Both the position numbers and the translations under genes were made by a program. A stretch of 64,000 nt of DNA from contig NZ_CP146608.1 of the NCBI RefSeq assembly GCF_037113415.1, positions 1,260,501-1,324,500 of the forward strand, in the 5' to 3' direction. Position 1 is the first letter of the stretch. The number at the start of each line of letters is the position of its first letter. Positions 1 to 8,945 of this stretch are shown here, piece after piece. This DNA is from Devosia sp. XK-2 (GTDB lineage Bacteria; Pseudomonadota; Alphaproteobacteria; Rhizobiales; Devosiaceae). Below the pieces are notes generated by a model, which did no database searches, was not told the DNA's origin, and saw nothing but the letters and a program-made list of their open reading frames with translations.

Positions 1-241
1 GGCCTATGAAGTGGCCAGCCGCAATATCACCGTCAATTCCATCGCCCCGGGTTTCATCGCCTCGGCCATGACGGACGAACTCAACGACAAGCAGCGTGAG
101 TCGATCCTGTCCACGGTGCCGGCCGGCCGGCTCGGCACGGCGCAGGAAGTAGCCGGCTGCTGCGTGTTCCTGGCCAGCGAGGCGGCCGCCTATATCACCG
201 GGCACACGCTTAATGTGAACGGCGGCATGGCAATGCTCTGA
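1..241 (+). CDS. fabG: 3-oxoacyl-ACP reductase FabG, C-terminal fragment
   Basis: This is the 3' end of a short-chain dehydrogenase that enters from the left edge in the frame starting at base 2. The visible part contains the NSIAPGFI segment that follows the catalytic Tyr/Lys in FabG-type enzymes, and it ends with the family's usual NGGMAM tail. The Rossmann fold and the catalytic Ser-Tyr-Lys lie outside the window. FabG reduces 3-oxoacyl-ACP with NADPH in the elongation cycle of fatty acid synthesis. Its position directly before acpP and fabF is the standard bacterial fab cluster and supports FabG over a generic SDR. Confidence 0.9.
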   Translation, partial: AYEVASRNITVNSIAPGFIASAMTDELNDKQRESILSTVPAGRLGTAQEVAGCCVFLASEAAAYITGHTLNVNGGMAML

Positions 242-466
242 CACGCATTTCCCGGGCAAAAGCCTTGGAAACCTTGGCGATTGCGGCTGGCTATGGCGGA
301 TAAAACATGATACCTCGCGCCCCGGTCCCTTCTGCCAGTCCGCCTTGCGGGCGCCTGGAAGGCCGCTTACATTGCCCCGGTGCAAACCAATTGGGCGCTT
401 GATGATTTGGCTTTGCGCCAATAAGAAGCGAAACGAAACGTCGATTTCTAAAAAGGGAAGTCAAAT

Positions 467-703
467 ATGAGCGATGTCGCTGATCGGGTCCGCAAGATCG
501 TTGTGGAACACCTCAATGTGGATGCCGAGAAGGTCACCGAAAAGGCCAGCTTCATCGACGATCTGGGTGCTGACTCCCTGGATCAGGTCGAACTGGTGAT
601 GGCATTCGAGGAAGAATTCTCGGTCGAGATTCCTGACGACGCTGCCGAGTCGATCCAGACCTTCGGTGACGCGGTCGCTTTTCTGACCAAGGCCACCAGC
701 TAA
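467..703 (+). CDS. acpP: acyl carrier protein
   Basis: A 78-residue acidic protein with the phosphopantetheine attachment motif GADSLD at residues 34-39, Ser37 being the modified serine. Length and the helix II sequence [16 protein letters not shown] are typical of AcpP. It carries growing acyl chains as thioesters in the cytoplasm. The start is an ATG preceded by a purine-rich AGGGAAG site. The gene lies about 225 bases after fabG and 22 bases before fabF, so it probably has its own promoter in the upstream gap and is co-transcribed with fabF. The AcpS that activates it is encoded at 46495 in this same window. Confidence 0.97.
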   Translation: MSDVADRVRKIVVEHLNVDAEKVTEKASFIDDLGADSLDQVELVMAFEEEFSVEIPDDAAESIQTFGDAVAFLTKATS

Positions 704-725
704 GCTGGGGACCGGGCCGCTGACC

Positions 726-1994
726 ATGGAATTGCGCCGAGTCGTCGTCACCGGACTGGGTCTTGTCACGCCGCTTGGCTGCGGCGTGGAAGCAACCTGG
801 TCCAATATTCTTGCCGGCAAGAGTGGCGCCAAGCGTATCGACGATTTTGAAATCGACGATATTGCCTGCCAGATCGCCCACCGCATTCCGCTTGGGGACT
901 ATGCCGACGGCAAGTACAACCCCGACGAATGGATGGAGGTCAAGGAACAGCGCAAGGTTGATCCTTTCATCGTCTATGCCATGGCTGCGGCCACTCAGGC
1001 CATCCAGGACGCGGGTGTCGAGCCCAAGACCCAGGAAGAGCAGGAGCGCACCGGCGTTCTGATCGGCTCGGGTATTGGCGGCGTTGGCGGCATCTATGAT
1101 GCGTCCGTGACCCTGCATGAAAAGGGGCCGCGCCGCATCAGCCCCTTCTTCATTCCGGGCCGGCTCATCAACCTGGCCTCCGGCCAGGTCTCGATCCGCT
1201 TTGGTCTCAAGGGTCCGAACCACTCGGTGGTCACAGCCTGTTCGACCGGCGCGCACGCCATTGGCGACGCTGCCCGTCTCATCGCCTTGGGCGATGCCGA
1301 CGTGATGGTGGCCGGTGGCACGGAAAGCTGCGTCAATCGCCTGTCGCTGGCCGGTTTCTCGGCCGCGCGTGCGCTCTCGACCGGCTTTAATGACAATCCC
1401 ACCGCCGCGTCGCGTCCCTATGACAAGGACCGCGATGGCTTCGTCATGGGCGAAGGCGCGGGCATTGTCGTGCTCGAGGATTACGAGCGGGCCAAGGCCC
1501 GTGGCGCCAAGATTTATGGCGAGGTGATCGGCTATGGCCTTTCGGGCGATGCCTATCACATCACTGCGCCTTCGCCCGATGGCGATGGTGGCTTCCGCGC
1601 CATGAGCGCAGCAGTCAAGCGCGCCGGCATTTCACCCGCCGAGATCGACTATATCAACGCCCATGGCACCTCGACGCCGCTTGGTGACGAGATCGAACTG
1701 GGCGCAGTGACCCGCGTGCTGGGTGATGCGGCCAAGGGCGCAGTGATGAGCTCGACCAAGTCGGCCGTTGGCCACCTGCTAGGCGCTGCCGGCTCGGTGG
1801 AGGCGATCTTCTGCCTGCTCGCCATGCGCGACAGCATCGTGCCGCCGACGCTGAACCTGGACAATCCTTCGGTTGAGACCGAGATGAATCTCGTGCCGCA
1901 CAAGGCGCTCAAGAAGAACGTCAATGTGGCGCTGTCCAACAGCTTCGGCTTTGGCGGTACCAATGCCACACTGGTGATGCGCAAGGTCAGCTAA
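726..1994 (+). CDS. fabF: 3-oxoacyl-ACP synthase II (KAS II)
   Basis: A 422-residue beta-ketoacyl-ACP synthase. The condensing-enzyme triad is visible: Cys172 in VVTACSTGAH, His313 in NAHGTSTPLGD, and His350 in KSAVGHLLGAAG. The C-terminal GFGGTNATLV segment is also conserved. It condenses malonyl-ACP with acyl-ACP to lengthen fatty acids. The length matches FabF (about 410-420) rather than FabH. It follows acpP by 22 bases and ends before a strong hairpin, so acpP-fabF looks like one transcription unit. Confidence 0.96.
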   Translation: MELRRVVVTGLGLVTPLGCGVEATWSNILAGKSGAKRIDDFEIDDIACQIAHRIPLGDYADGKYNPDEWMEVKEQRKVDPFIVYAMAAATQAIQDAGVEPKTQEEQERTGVLIGSGIGGVGGIYDASVTLHEKGPRRISPFFIPGRLINLASGQVSIRFGLKGPNHSVVTACSTGAHAIGDAARLIALGDADVMVAGGTESCVNRLSLAGFSAARALSTGFNDNPTAASRPYDKDRDGFVMGEGAGIVVLEDYERAKARGAKIYGEVIGYGLSGDAYHITAPSPDGDGGFRAMSAAVKRAGISPAEIDYINAHGTSTPLGDEIELGAVTRVLGDAAKGAVMSSTKSAVGHLLGAAGSVEAIFCLLAMRDSIVPPTLNLDNPSVETEMNLVPHKALKKNVNVALSNSFGFGGTNATLVMRKVS

Positions 1995-2011
1995 ACTTTT
2001 CCACCAATTGT

Positions 2012-2050
2012 AAGGGGCACATCGCATTCACCTGCGGTGTGCCCCTTGTC
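2012..2050 (+). terminator. hairpin after fabF
   Basis: A 10-bp perfect inverted repeat (AAGGGGCACA at 2012-2021, TGTGCCCCTT at 2038-2047) with a further GC pairing in the loop, followed by GTCTTTG. It begins 18 bases after the fabF stop and fits a Rho-independent terminator, although the T run is short. Confidence 0.7.
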
Positions 2051-2142
2051 TTTGAGCGCGGGCATGCGAACAATGCCGGCGCCCCGCCACAATCTGGCGC
2101 AAAAACAATGACAACCAGGCCGTACAAGGCTGCTATTCGCGA

Positions 2143-3276
2143 GTGACAGGGAAGATGAACGACCGCAGGAACCGGCGCCGCCGCCGCTCGGGCAATGGCA
2201 TGATCGACGTTCTCAACGGTCTGCTGACCCTGCTGGTCATCGGCCTGGTCGTCGTGGGTGGTGGCCTGTTCTTCGTGGCCTCGCAATATTATGGCGATGG
2301 GCCGACGCGCGGGGACCGCGTCTTCCGCGTGGAGTCGGGCAATACGCTCTCGACCACTGCGAACCGGCTTGAGGAGCAGGGTTTCATCACCAATTCGGTG
2401 ATCTTCAGCCAGTTCGGCAGCCGGGTGGAGGAAAGCGCCGTCGTCAAGGCCGGCGATTTCAACATCCCCGCCGGCGCCTCCATGTCCGAAATCCTCAAGG
2501 AACTGACCCAGGGCAATCCACTGCGCTATGCGGTGACCATTCCCGAAGGCTGGACCGTGTGGCAGGCCATTCAGCGCATCAATGCCGATGACAGGCTGAC
2601 CGGCTCGATCGACCAGCTTCCGTCCGAAGGCTCGATCCTGCCCGGCAGCTATGACTACACCCCTGGCGACACCCGCCAATCGGTGCTGGACGACATGCAA
2701 TTGGCCATGACCCAGGCGCTGGCCGAGGTCTGGGAGGGACGGCAGGCCGACCTGCCGCTCGAATCCCCCGCCGAAATGCTGATCCTGGCGTCAATTGTCG
2801 AGAAGGAAACGGGCATCGCCACCGAGCGCCCGCAGATCGCCGCGGTTTTCGTCAATCGCATCCGTGAGGGCATGCGCCTGCAATCGGATCCGACCATCAT
2901 CTATGGCATCACCCTTGGCCAATCGACGCTGGACCGGGGCATTCGCCGCTCGGAAATCGAGGAGAAGACGCCCTATAACACCTATCAGATTGACGGCCTT
3001 CCCCCCACGCCCATTGCCAATCCGGGCATCGAGGCCTTGCGAGCGGTCGCACATCCCGATGGTCACGATTACCTCTATTTCGTCGCCAAGGGCGCCACGC
3101 CGCGCGAGGGTCACGTCTTTGCCGAGACCTATGCCGAACACCAGCAGAATGTGGCGCGCTATCGCGAAATAGCAGCCGAGGCCGCCGCTCAGGCGGAGGC
3201 CGAAGCGGAGGCCGCGCGTCAGGCGCTGGAGGCCGAAGAGGCCGGTGCGGCCACACAAGGCGAAACCGCGCAGTGA
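2143..3276 (+). CDS. mltG: endolytic transglycosylase MltG
   Basis: A 377-residue protein with an arginine-rich cytoplasmic N terminus, one transmembrane helix at about residues 24-46, a LysM-like region, and the YceG/MltG domain. The catalytic glutamate is likely Glu220 in ASIVEKETG, and the conserved YNTYQIDGLPPTPIANPG segment is present. MltG cleaves nascent glycan strands at the inner membrane and is thought to end peptidoglycan polymerisation. Residues after about 345 form an Ala/Glu-rich tail. The GTG at 2143 gives the listed start; ATG at 2155 is a possible alternative. The gene overlaps yicC by 4 bases (GTGA), indicating translational coupling. Confidence 0.93.
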   Translation: MTGKMNDRRNRRRRRSGNGMIDVLNGLLTLLVIGLVVVGGGLFFVASQYYGDGPTRGDRVFRVESGNTLSTTANRLEEQGFITNSVIFSQFGSRVEESAVVKAGDFNIPAGASMSEILKELTQGNPLRYAVTIPEGWTVWQAIQRINADDRLTGSIDQLPSEGSILPGSYDYTPGDTRQSVLDDMQLAMTQALAEVWEGRQADLPLESPAEMLILASIVEKETGIATERPQIAAVFVNRIREGMRLQSDPTIIYGITLGQSTLDRGIRRSEIEEKTPYNTYQIDGLPPTPIANPGIEALRAVAHPDGHDYLYFVAKGATPREGHVFAETYAEHQQNVARYREIAAEAAAQAEAEAEAARQALEAEEAGAATQGETAQ

Positions 3277-4160
3277 GCGCCGCGCTTTCCAGCATGACCG
3301 GCTTTGCCCGCGCCGAGCGGCAAAGTGGCGATATGCAGGTGCAGGTCGAGCTGAAATCGGTCAATAGCCGTGGGCTCGATATAAGGCTGCGCCTGCCGCC
3401 GGGCCTGGATGCGCTCGACGTGCCGCTGCGCCAATTGCTTACCAAGTCGCTCAGCCGCGGGGCCCTGAACCTCGCCGTCGCGGCGGGTGGCGGTGCGGCT
3501 ACCGGTGCCGTGCGCCTCAACCCCGAGGCTTTGGCGGCCGTGCTGGCGGCCATGGAGCAGCTCCGCAAACAGATAACGACCGATCTGCCGCGTCCCGAAG
3601 GCATTCTGGCTCTACCCGGCGTGCTTGAAACCGATGACGGGGCAGAGGGTGTCGACGAGGACCAGCAGGCGGAGCTGGTATTGGATTGCACGCGCGAGGC
3701 CATTGCCCGGCTGCAAGCGGCCCGCCGCCAGGAGGGTGCAGCGATTGCCGCCGTGCTGCTGGCCCAGCTCGACACCATTGCCGATCTGGTGGAGCGGGCC
3801 GAACGCCACCCCGCGCGTGACCGGGCCTATATCGAGGCTCGGCTGCGCGATCAGCTCGCTCTGCTGCGCGACGATACCAGCCTGCCGCCAGAGCGGCTTG
3901 CCCAGGAAGCGCTGCTGCTCGCCACCAAAGCCGACATTCAGGAAGAGCTGGACCGGCTGCGCGCCCATATCGCGGCCGCGCGCAAATTGATCGGGGAGGG
4001 CGGCCCGGTCGGACGTCGACTCGATTTTCTGGCACAGGAATTCAATCGCGAGGCCAATACGCTCTGTTCAAAGGCGAACGCTGTGGCGCTGACGGCCATC
4101 GGCCTTGACCTCAAGGCGGCGATCGATCAACTACGCGAACAGGTTCAAAACCTCGAATAG
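3273..4160 (+). CDS. YicC/YloC family endoribonuclease
   Basis: A 295-residue protein with both family hallmarks: the N-terminal SMTGFARAE and SVNSRGLD segments, and the C-terminal FLAQEFNREANTLCSKAN block. The length matches the family (about 290). YicC proteins of enterobacteria and Bacillus are reported endoribonucleases involved in RNA turnover; the role here is inferred from the family. It starts with GTG inside the mltG stop and is followed 12 bases later by gmk, so mltG-yicC-gmk is probably one operon. The yicC-gmk pairing is common in bacteria. Confidence 0.92.
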   Translation: MSAALSSMTGFARAERQSGDMQVQVELKSVNSRGLDIRLRLPPGLDALDVPLRQLLTKSLSRGALNLAVAAGGGAATGAVRLNPEALAAVLAAMEQLRKQITTDLPRPEGILALPGVLETDDGAEGVDEDQQAELVLDCTREAIARLQAARRQEGAAIAAVLLAQLDTIADLVERAERHPARDRAYIEARLRDQLALLRDDTSLPPERLAQEALLLATKADIQEELDRLRAHIAAARKLIGEGGPVGRRLDFLAQEFNREANTLCSKANAVALTAIGLDLKAAIDQLREQVQNLE

Positions 4161-4172
4161 AGTGGGATCAAA

Positions 4173-4811
4173 ATGGAATTTCAGCGTCGCGGCGTCATGC
4201 TGGTGATCGCCTCCCCATCCGGCGCCGGAAAGTCCTCGATCTCGCGCTCGCTGTTTGGCGCCGATCCCAATATCAGGCTCTCGGTCTCAGTCACCACGCG
4301 CGCCCGCCGCACCGATGAAGTGCATGGCAAGCACTATTACTTCATCGACGTGGCGACCTATCAGAAGATGCAGCGCGACGGCGAACTCCTGGAGAGCGCC
4401 GAAGTGCATGGAAATTACTACGGCACGCCACGCGCCCAGGTGGAAGAACAATTGGCCGCCGGTAACGATATCCTGTTCGATATCGACTATCAGGGCACCC
4501 TGCAGCTCTATGAGCGCGCCCGCGCCGACATGGTGACGGTGTTCATCCTGCCCCCCTCTATCAAGGAATTGCGGGCGCGCCTCGAGCGCCGCGCCCAGGA
4601 CAGTGTCGGCACCATTGAAAAGCGCCTCCGCAATGCCCGCATCGAAATGGATCATTTCAGCGAGTATGACTATGTCATCGTCAATCGCGATCTGGAGGAA
4701 TCGGTCGCCCGCGTCCGCGCCATCCTCGCGGCGGCCCGCCTGAAACGCGAGCGTCAGGTCAATTTATCAAGCTTCGTCAAAGACTTGCAGAGCCAGATCG
4801 ATTCTCTTTGA
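4173..4811 (+). CDS. gmk: guanylate kinase
   Basis: A 212-residue nucleotide kinase. The P-loop SPSGAGKSS lies at residues 14-22, followed by the GMP-binding segments SVTTRARR and FIDVATY and the lid region. It phosphorylates GMP or dGMP with ATP to give GDP or dGDP in the cytoplasm. Length and motifs match bacterial Gmk throughout. It is the last gene of the mltG-yicC-gmk run and converges on rsmA about 40 bases downstream; I see no clear terminator in that gap. Confidence 0.96.
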   Translation: MEFQRRGVMLVIASPSGAGKSSISRSLFGADPNIRLSVSVTTRARRTDEVHGKHYYFIDVATYQKMQRDGELLESAEVHGNYYGTPRAQVEEQLAAGNDILFDIDYQGTLQLYERARADMVTVFILPPSIKELRARLERRAQDSVGTIEKRLRNARIEMDHFSEYDYVIVNRDLEESVARVRAILAAARLKRERQVNLSSFVKDLQSQIDSL

Positions 4812-4853
4812 TAGCCATTTGAATCGGTTTGTGAAGGCTCAGCAGTCGGCAGC

Positions 4854-5696
4854 CTATCGCAGTCCCGGCAGGGCGCGCGCCATGGCGAGGAACGCCTCGA
4901 CGGGAAGAGTTTCGGCGCGTTCGTCGCCCTTGAGGTCGGCTGCTGCCAGCAGCGCCTCGACCGGCACGCCGAGCGATTTCAGCGACTGTCGCACCATCTT
5001 GCGGCGCTGTCCGAAGGCGGCCTTAGTGACCTGCTCGACCAGTTTGACCGGCAAACCCTCTTCCACCGGCTTGGGCACGATATGCACCACCGCCGAAGTG
5101 ACGCTAGGCGGCGGCACGAAGGCCTGTTTCCCGACATTGAAGGCAATGCGCGCATCGGTCCGCCACCCGGCGAGGACGCCAAGGCGGCCGTAATGATTGT
5201 CTCCGGGCCTGGCGACGATGCGCTCGGCCACCTCGCGCTGAAACATCAGCGTCAGGCTTTCGAAAAAGGGTGGCCAAGGCTCCATGGTGAGCCAGCCGGT
5301 GAGCAGCTGGGTGCCTATATTGTAGGGCAGGTTGGCGACGATCCGGGTCGGTCCATCGGCCAATAGGCGATAGTCCATCTCCATGGCGTCGCCGCTGATC
5401 ACGGTGAGGCGGCCGGGATAGGCATCGGAAATCTCGGCCAAGGCGGGCAGGGCGCGGGCATCGCGCTCGATGGCGATGACCTCCCGTGCGCCTTCCGCCA
5501 ACAGAGCCCGCGTGAGCCCACCCGGCCCGGGGCCAACCTCAATGACCCGCACGCCTTCCAGCGACCCGCCAACCCGGGCAATGCGAGCGGTCAGATTGAG
5601 ATCGAGCAGGAAGTTCTGGCCCAGCTCTTTTTTGGCGCGCAGCCCGTGGGCGTTGATGACCTCGCGCAGGGGCGGAAGCTTGTCGATCTGGCTCAT
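4854..5696 (-). CDS. rsmA: 16S rRNA (adenine1518/1519-N6)-dimethyltransferase
   Basis: A 280-residue KsgA/RsmA methyltransferase. The N-terminal [11 protein letters not shown] motif, the SAM-binding [12 protein letters not shown] segment and the catalytic NLPYNIGT motif are all present. It dimethylates two adjacent adenines near the 3' end of 16S rRNA during 30S assembly. The ATG at 5696 is preferred because the family begins shortly before KKELGQNF and because the upstream extension would run through a palindromic repeat. It lies downstream of pdxA, from which a small repeat separates it; surA-pdxA-rsmA is a common order. Confidence 0.95.
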   Translation of the reverse strand: MSQIDKLPPLREVINAHGLRAKKELGQNFLLDLNLTARIARVGGSLEGVRVIEVGPGPGGLTRALLAEGAREVIAIERDARALPALAEISDAYPGRLTVISGDAMEMDYRLLADGPTRIVANLPYNIGTQLLTGWLTMEPWPPFFESLTLMFQREVAERIVARPGDNHYGRLGVLAGWRTDARIAFNVGKQAFVPPPSVTSAVVHIVPKPVEEGLPVKLVEQVTKAAFGQRRKMVRQSLKSLGVPVEALLAAADLKGDERAETLPVEAFLAMARALPGLR

Positions 5697-5703
5697 GGTC
5701 GGA

Positions 5704-5747
5704 GCGTTTCCAGCAAAAGTGGTAACGGTTTTGCGTTTCGGAAACGC
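5704..5747. repeat. nested palindromic intergenic element
   Basis: Two nested perfect inverted repeats: outer GCGTTTCC (5704-5711) with GGAAACGC (5740-5747), and inner GCAAAA (5713-5718) with TTTTGC (5729-5734). From memory, very similar palindromes are scattered through rhizobial intergenic regions; this is the only copy I noticed here. It sits between pdxA and rsmA, just upstream of the rsmA start. Confidence 0.75.
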
Positions 5748-5774
5748 GACAAAACAGGGCACGGGATCATGTCG

Positions 5775-6806
5775 TCACTTGCTCGAAACGGGACGGAGTG
5801 CTGGGGCCGTCATGGAATGAGCCATGGCAATGGCCGCGGCAAAACTGGAAGGGGACGCCTCGCCGGTTCCGGCAATGTCGAAAGCCGTGCCGTGATCGGG
5901 CGAGGTGCGCACGATAGGCAGGCCGAGCGTGACATTGACCCCCATATCAAACGCTACGGTCTTGATCGGGATCAGGGCCTGATCGTGATACATGGCCAGG
6001 ATCGCATCATAGTGGCGCCAATGCGGTGGATAGAACAATGTGTCGCCGGGCAGGGGGCCTATGGCATCGATCCCCTCGGCCTGTGCATCGGCAATGGCCG
6101 GCCCGATGATCTCAACATCCTCCCGGCCGATGGCGCCGCCTTCCCCTGCATGCGGATTGAGCCCGGCCACGGCGATGCGCGGTGCGGCGATATGGAAGCG
6201 CTGCCGCAGATCATGCGCCATCACGCGCAATGTCTCGAGGATCAGCTTGCGGCTGATCAGCCCCGGCACGTCTTTGATGGGGACATGGATGGTTAGCGGC
6301 ACGGTGCGAAGATCGCCATGGGCCAGCATCATCACCGGCAGCTTGGGCTTGCCGTCAATGGCGCAGAGATCAGCCAGGAATTCGGTATGGCCGGGATGCT
6401 GGAAGCCGGCATGGTAAAGCGTGCCTTTATGGATCGGGGCGGTCACGACCGCGCGGCAATGCCCGGTCAGGGTCGCATGCGTAGCCCGCTCGATCGCCGC
6501 GATCACAACCGGCGCGGCGTGTTCATCGGCAATGCCCGGCAGGTCGGCGACACCCCCCTCGATATGCACCACCGGCAGCGCACGCGGGAAAACGGACGCG
6601 GCGGCATCCACATCCACCGGCTCGATGGCGATATCGATCCCCAGACGCTGCGCCCGGGCCCTGAGAAAGCCCACATGGCCGAACACCACGAAGGCGGGCA
6701 ATTGCCGCTCGTCCCGCCGGGCGTAAAGGCCCAGGATCAGGTCGGGCCCGATCCCGGCTGGCTCACCCATGGTCACGGCCAATGGTGCTGGCATCTTGTC
6801 CCCCAA
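5775..6806 (-). CDS. pdxA: 4-hydroxythreonine-4-phosphate dehydrogenase
   Basis: A 343-residue PdxA. The N-terminal VTMGEPAGIGPDL segment, the TAPIHKGTLYHAGFQHPGHT region with metal-ligand histidines, and the GLNPHAGEGG and MYHDQALIPIK motifs are all conserved. It oxidises 4-phosphohydroxy-L-threonine in the DXP-dependent pyridoxal phosphate pathway. The frame opens with MGDKMPAPLAV; ATG at 6794 (MPAPLAV) is an alternative start. It lies between surA and rsmA on the minus strand in the usual proteobacterial order, the surA gene ending 74 bases upstream. Confidence 0.96.
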   Translation of the reverse strand: MGDKMPAPLAVTMGEPAGIGPDLILGLYARRDERQLPAFVVFGHVGFLRARAQRLGIDIAIEPVDVDAAASVFPRALPVVHIEGGVADLPGIADEHAAPVVIAAIERATHATLTGHCRAVVTAPIHKGTLYHAGFQHPGHTEFLADLCAIDGKPKLPVMMLAHGDLRTVPLTIHVPIKDVPGLISRKLILETLRVMAHDLRQRFHIAAPRIAVAGLNPHAGEGGAIGREDVEIIGPAIADAQAEGIDAIGPLPGDTLFYPPHWRHYDAILAMYHDQALIPIKTVAFDMGVNVTLGLPIVRTSPDHGTAFDIAGTGEASPSSFAAAIAMAHSMTAPALRPVSSK

Positions 6807-6880
6807 AGGCAGAACGGCCGCGTCTTGCGGCCGCTCCTGGCCCTTGACGGGCCGAATGTCTGCGGCGGGCGCCGCCGGCC

Positions 6881-7771
6881 TTACTGGTAGAAAATCTTGG
6901 CCTGGCTGCGCAGGCGCTCAAGATAGGCCTCCGCTTCCTTGGCCATGGCATCGCCACCTGCATCCTCGCGCAGGCCACCCTTGACGAAGGTCAGGTCCTC
7001 GGCCTGCACCTTCTGGCAGATGGCCAGCATGGACAGACCCGCTTCGGTCGCCCTCGGCTTGCTGATGCCGCCGACATTGAGGCCGGCCAGTTCCCTGGCA
7101 ATGGCATCGGGCATCTGGGTGGCGTGCCGGCGGCCGATATCGACCACGGCCACATCCGTATAGGCCAGGGAGAGTTCGACCGCGGAATCACAGCCGGCAA
7201 AGCTCGACCGGTAGCGGTTGGCCTGGCCGGAACGGCCGCCCCCGCCCACAAAGATCACTTCCTTGAGAATGTAGTCGAATTTCTGGAAATCGGCGATCTG
7301 CTGAGCGGCCTGCTGGTCCAGCTCAAGCTCGGAAATCTGCACCTGCGGGCTGACGGCCGTTTCCTTGACTGCATTCCAGGCAATGGCGGCGCGCAACCGG
7401 TCCTGCAAGGTCTGCGAGCTGACACCGCCCTGCTGCAGCATGGCCTGCAGGCGATCGCGGCTGACATTGAGATTGCGGGCGATCTGCAGAAAGGCCTCGT
7501 CGACCTGTGCATTGGACACGCTGATACCCAGCCGTTTGGCTTCCTGGAGCTGGATCGCCTCGGTGATCAACTGCTGCATGGCGCCATTGCGGCCGGTATT
7601 ATTGCCCTCCATGCGGAAGAGCCGCAGCCTTTGGTCGACCTGCACGTCGCTGATCGGTTCACCATTGACGGTCGCCACAGTCGCGGCCCAGGCGGCAGGC
7701 GCCACGCTCATAGTCAGGGCAAGTCCGATGAATATCGCGCTCAAAGCGCGCCGAAATTCAGCAAAGGTCAT
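6881..7771 (-). CDS. surA: SurA-like periplasmic chaperone (peptidylprolyl isomerase family)
   Basis: A 296-residue exported protein. Residues 1-29 form a signal peptide ending in AWA. A SurA N-terminal domain follows (VNGEPISDVQVDQRLRLF, then ITEAIQLQEAKRLGI). The C-terminal half is weakly parvulin-like, so isomerase activity is uncertain. SurA proteins escort outer-membrane proteins, LptD among them, across the periplasm. The gene lies between lptG and pdxA; in related genomes lptD normally occupies the space between lptG and surA, but here only about 100 bases separate them. Confidence 0.82.
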   Translation of the reverse strand: MTFAEFRRALSAIFIGLALTMSVAPAAWAATVATVNGEPISDVQVDQRLRLFRMEGNNTGRNGAMQQLITEAIQLQEAKRLGISVSNAQVDEAFLQIARNLNVSRDRLQAMLQQGGVSSQTLQDRLRAAIAWNAVKETAVSPQVQISELELDQQAAQQIADFQKFDYILKEVIFVGGGGRSGQANRYRSSFAGCDSAVELSLAYTDVAVVDIGRRHATQMPDAIARELAGLNVGGISKPRATEAGLSMLAICQKVQAEDLTFVKGGLREDAGGDAMAKEAEAYLERLRSQAKIFYQ

Positions 7772-7871
7772 GGTCAGGTCCGCTTGTCTTGTGACGCCTT
7801 CAATGGGGCGTCAGAGCCAGTCTTGTCAATTGGGCGATGATTGAGGCCAAAATCGGAACGGCGGGTGCCGC

Positions 7872-8945
7872 TCAAATCCAGCCGTCTTCCTTCCGCAGCA
7901 ACACTGTCACACCGATGACGATGGCGACAAGGGCCGGGCCGATTGCGGCAAAGAACGGGTCCAACACGCCGGTGCTGCCACCCCGATCCGCCATTTCGGT
8001 GATGATGAAAACGATGAAACCCAGCACGATGCCATAGAGCACGGCGGGCCCGAACTGGGTGTTGCGGCTATAGCCGGCGGTAAAGGCAAAACCGATCAGA
8101 AGAGAGCCGGTGAGAACCAGGGGCAGCGCCAGAAGCTTGATCAGCCGCATGGCCGTCGCCGCGCGGATCGATGGGTCGGCCACCCCACGCTGCAATAGCC
8201 GCGCCAGCTCGAAAAAGGTCATGTCCTCGGTCGAGGCCAATTTGAGGCTGATTTCCGCTGCAGTCGAGCGCGTGGGCACCTTCAGGTTGAACATTATGCG
8301 AGCCGGCCCATCGGCCGTGCGCACTTCGGCCTCGGGGAAATTCCAATAGCCCGCATCAAGAATGGCCTCAGGAGCCTCGATGCGCGGCGTTTCGCTCGGG
8401 CCGAGATGGAAGAGGGTCACGTCGACCAATTGCGAGCCGCCCTGCGACATGCCGCGGCCCATGAGCACGTAATGCACACCATCCCCGCTCTGCTCGAGCC
8501 ATATTTCGCCCGGCGGGGTCAATTGCGCCGCCTGGCCCGGCGGGGTGGGCGCCAGCTCCCGATTGATCATGGTACTGGCGGTTTCCGCGCCCAATGCAAT
8601 GACCAGACTGGCCGCGAAGAGGACGATCACCGGCGCGCGCAGCACCCGCCAGATCGAAAGCCCGCTAGCCTTGATCACCGTCAGTTCATGCCTGATCTTG
8701 AGATCGGCCAGGCCCAATATGGTGCCCATAAGCACCGTGACGGGGAGGGTCTTGATCGTCCAGCGCACCGCGCTCATCGCCACCATGACCACGGCCATAT
8801 GCACACCGCGCTGCTCGGCAACATAGTTGAAGCGCCAGGTGTCGAGCGATTCCACCAGCGCGATCAGCCCGTAAAAGATGAATACGGTCGCAGCGATCCG
8901 GCTGGCCAGGCGAGCCAGCACGACCCGGTCGATATGGCTGATCAT
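7872..8945 (-). CDS. lptG: LPS export permease LptG
   Basis: A 357-residue inner-membrane permease of the YjgP/YjgQ family. There are membrane helices near residues 15-35, 60-80 and 95-120, a periplasmic beta-jellyroll middle, and three helices at the C terminus. LptG with LptF and LptB forms the ABC transporter that extracts LPS from the inner membrane. The ATG at 8945 overlaps the lptF stop as ATGA, so the two are translationally coupled. A longer upstream reading would run back into lptF and is not needed. Confidence 0.92.
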   Translation of the reverse strand: MISHIDRVVLARLASRIAATVFIFYGLIALVESLDTWRFNYVAEQRGVHMAVVMVAMSAVRWTIKTLPVTVLMGTILGLADLKIRHELTVIKASGLSIWRVLRAPVIVLFAASLVIALGAETASTMINRELAPTPPGQAAQLTPPGEIWLEQSGDGVHYVLMGRGMSQGGSQLVDVTLFHLGPSETPRIEAPEAILDAGYWNFPEAEVRTADGPARIMFNLKVPTRSTAAEISLKLASTEDMTFFELARLLQRGVADPSIRAATAMRLIKLLALPLVLTGSLLIGFAFTAGYSRNTQFGPAVLYGIVLGFIVFIITEMADRGGSTGVLDPFFAAIGPALVAIVIGVTVLLRKEDGWI

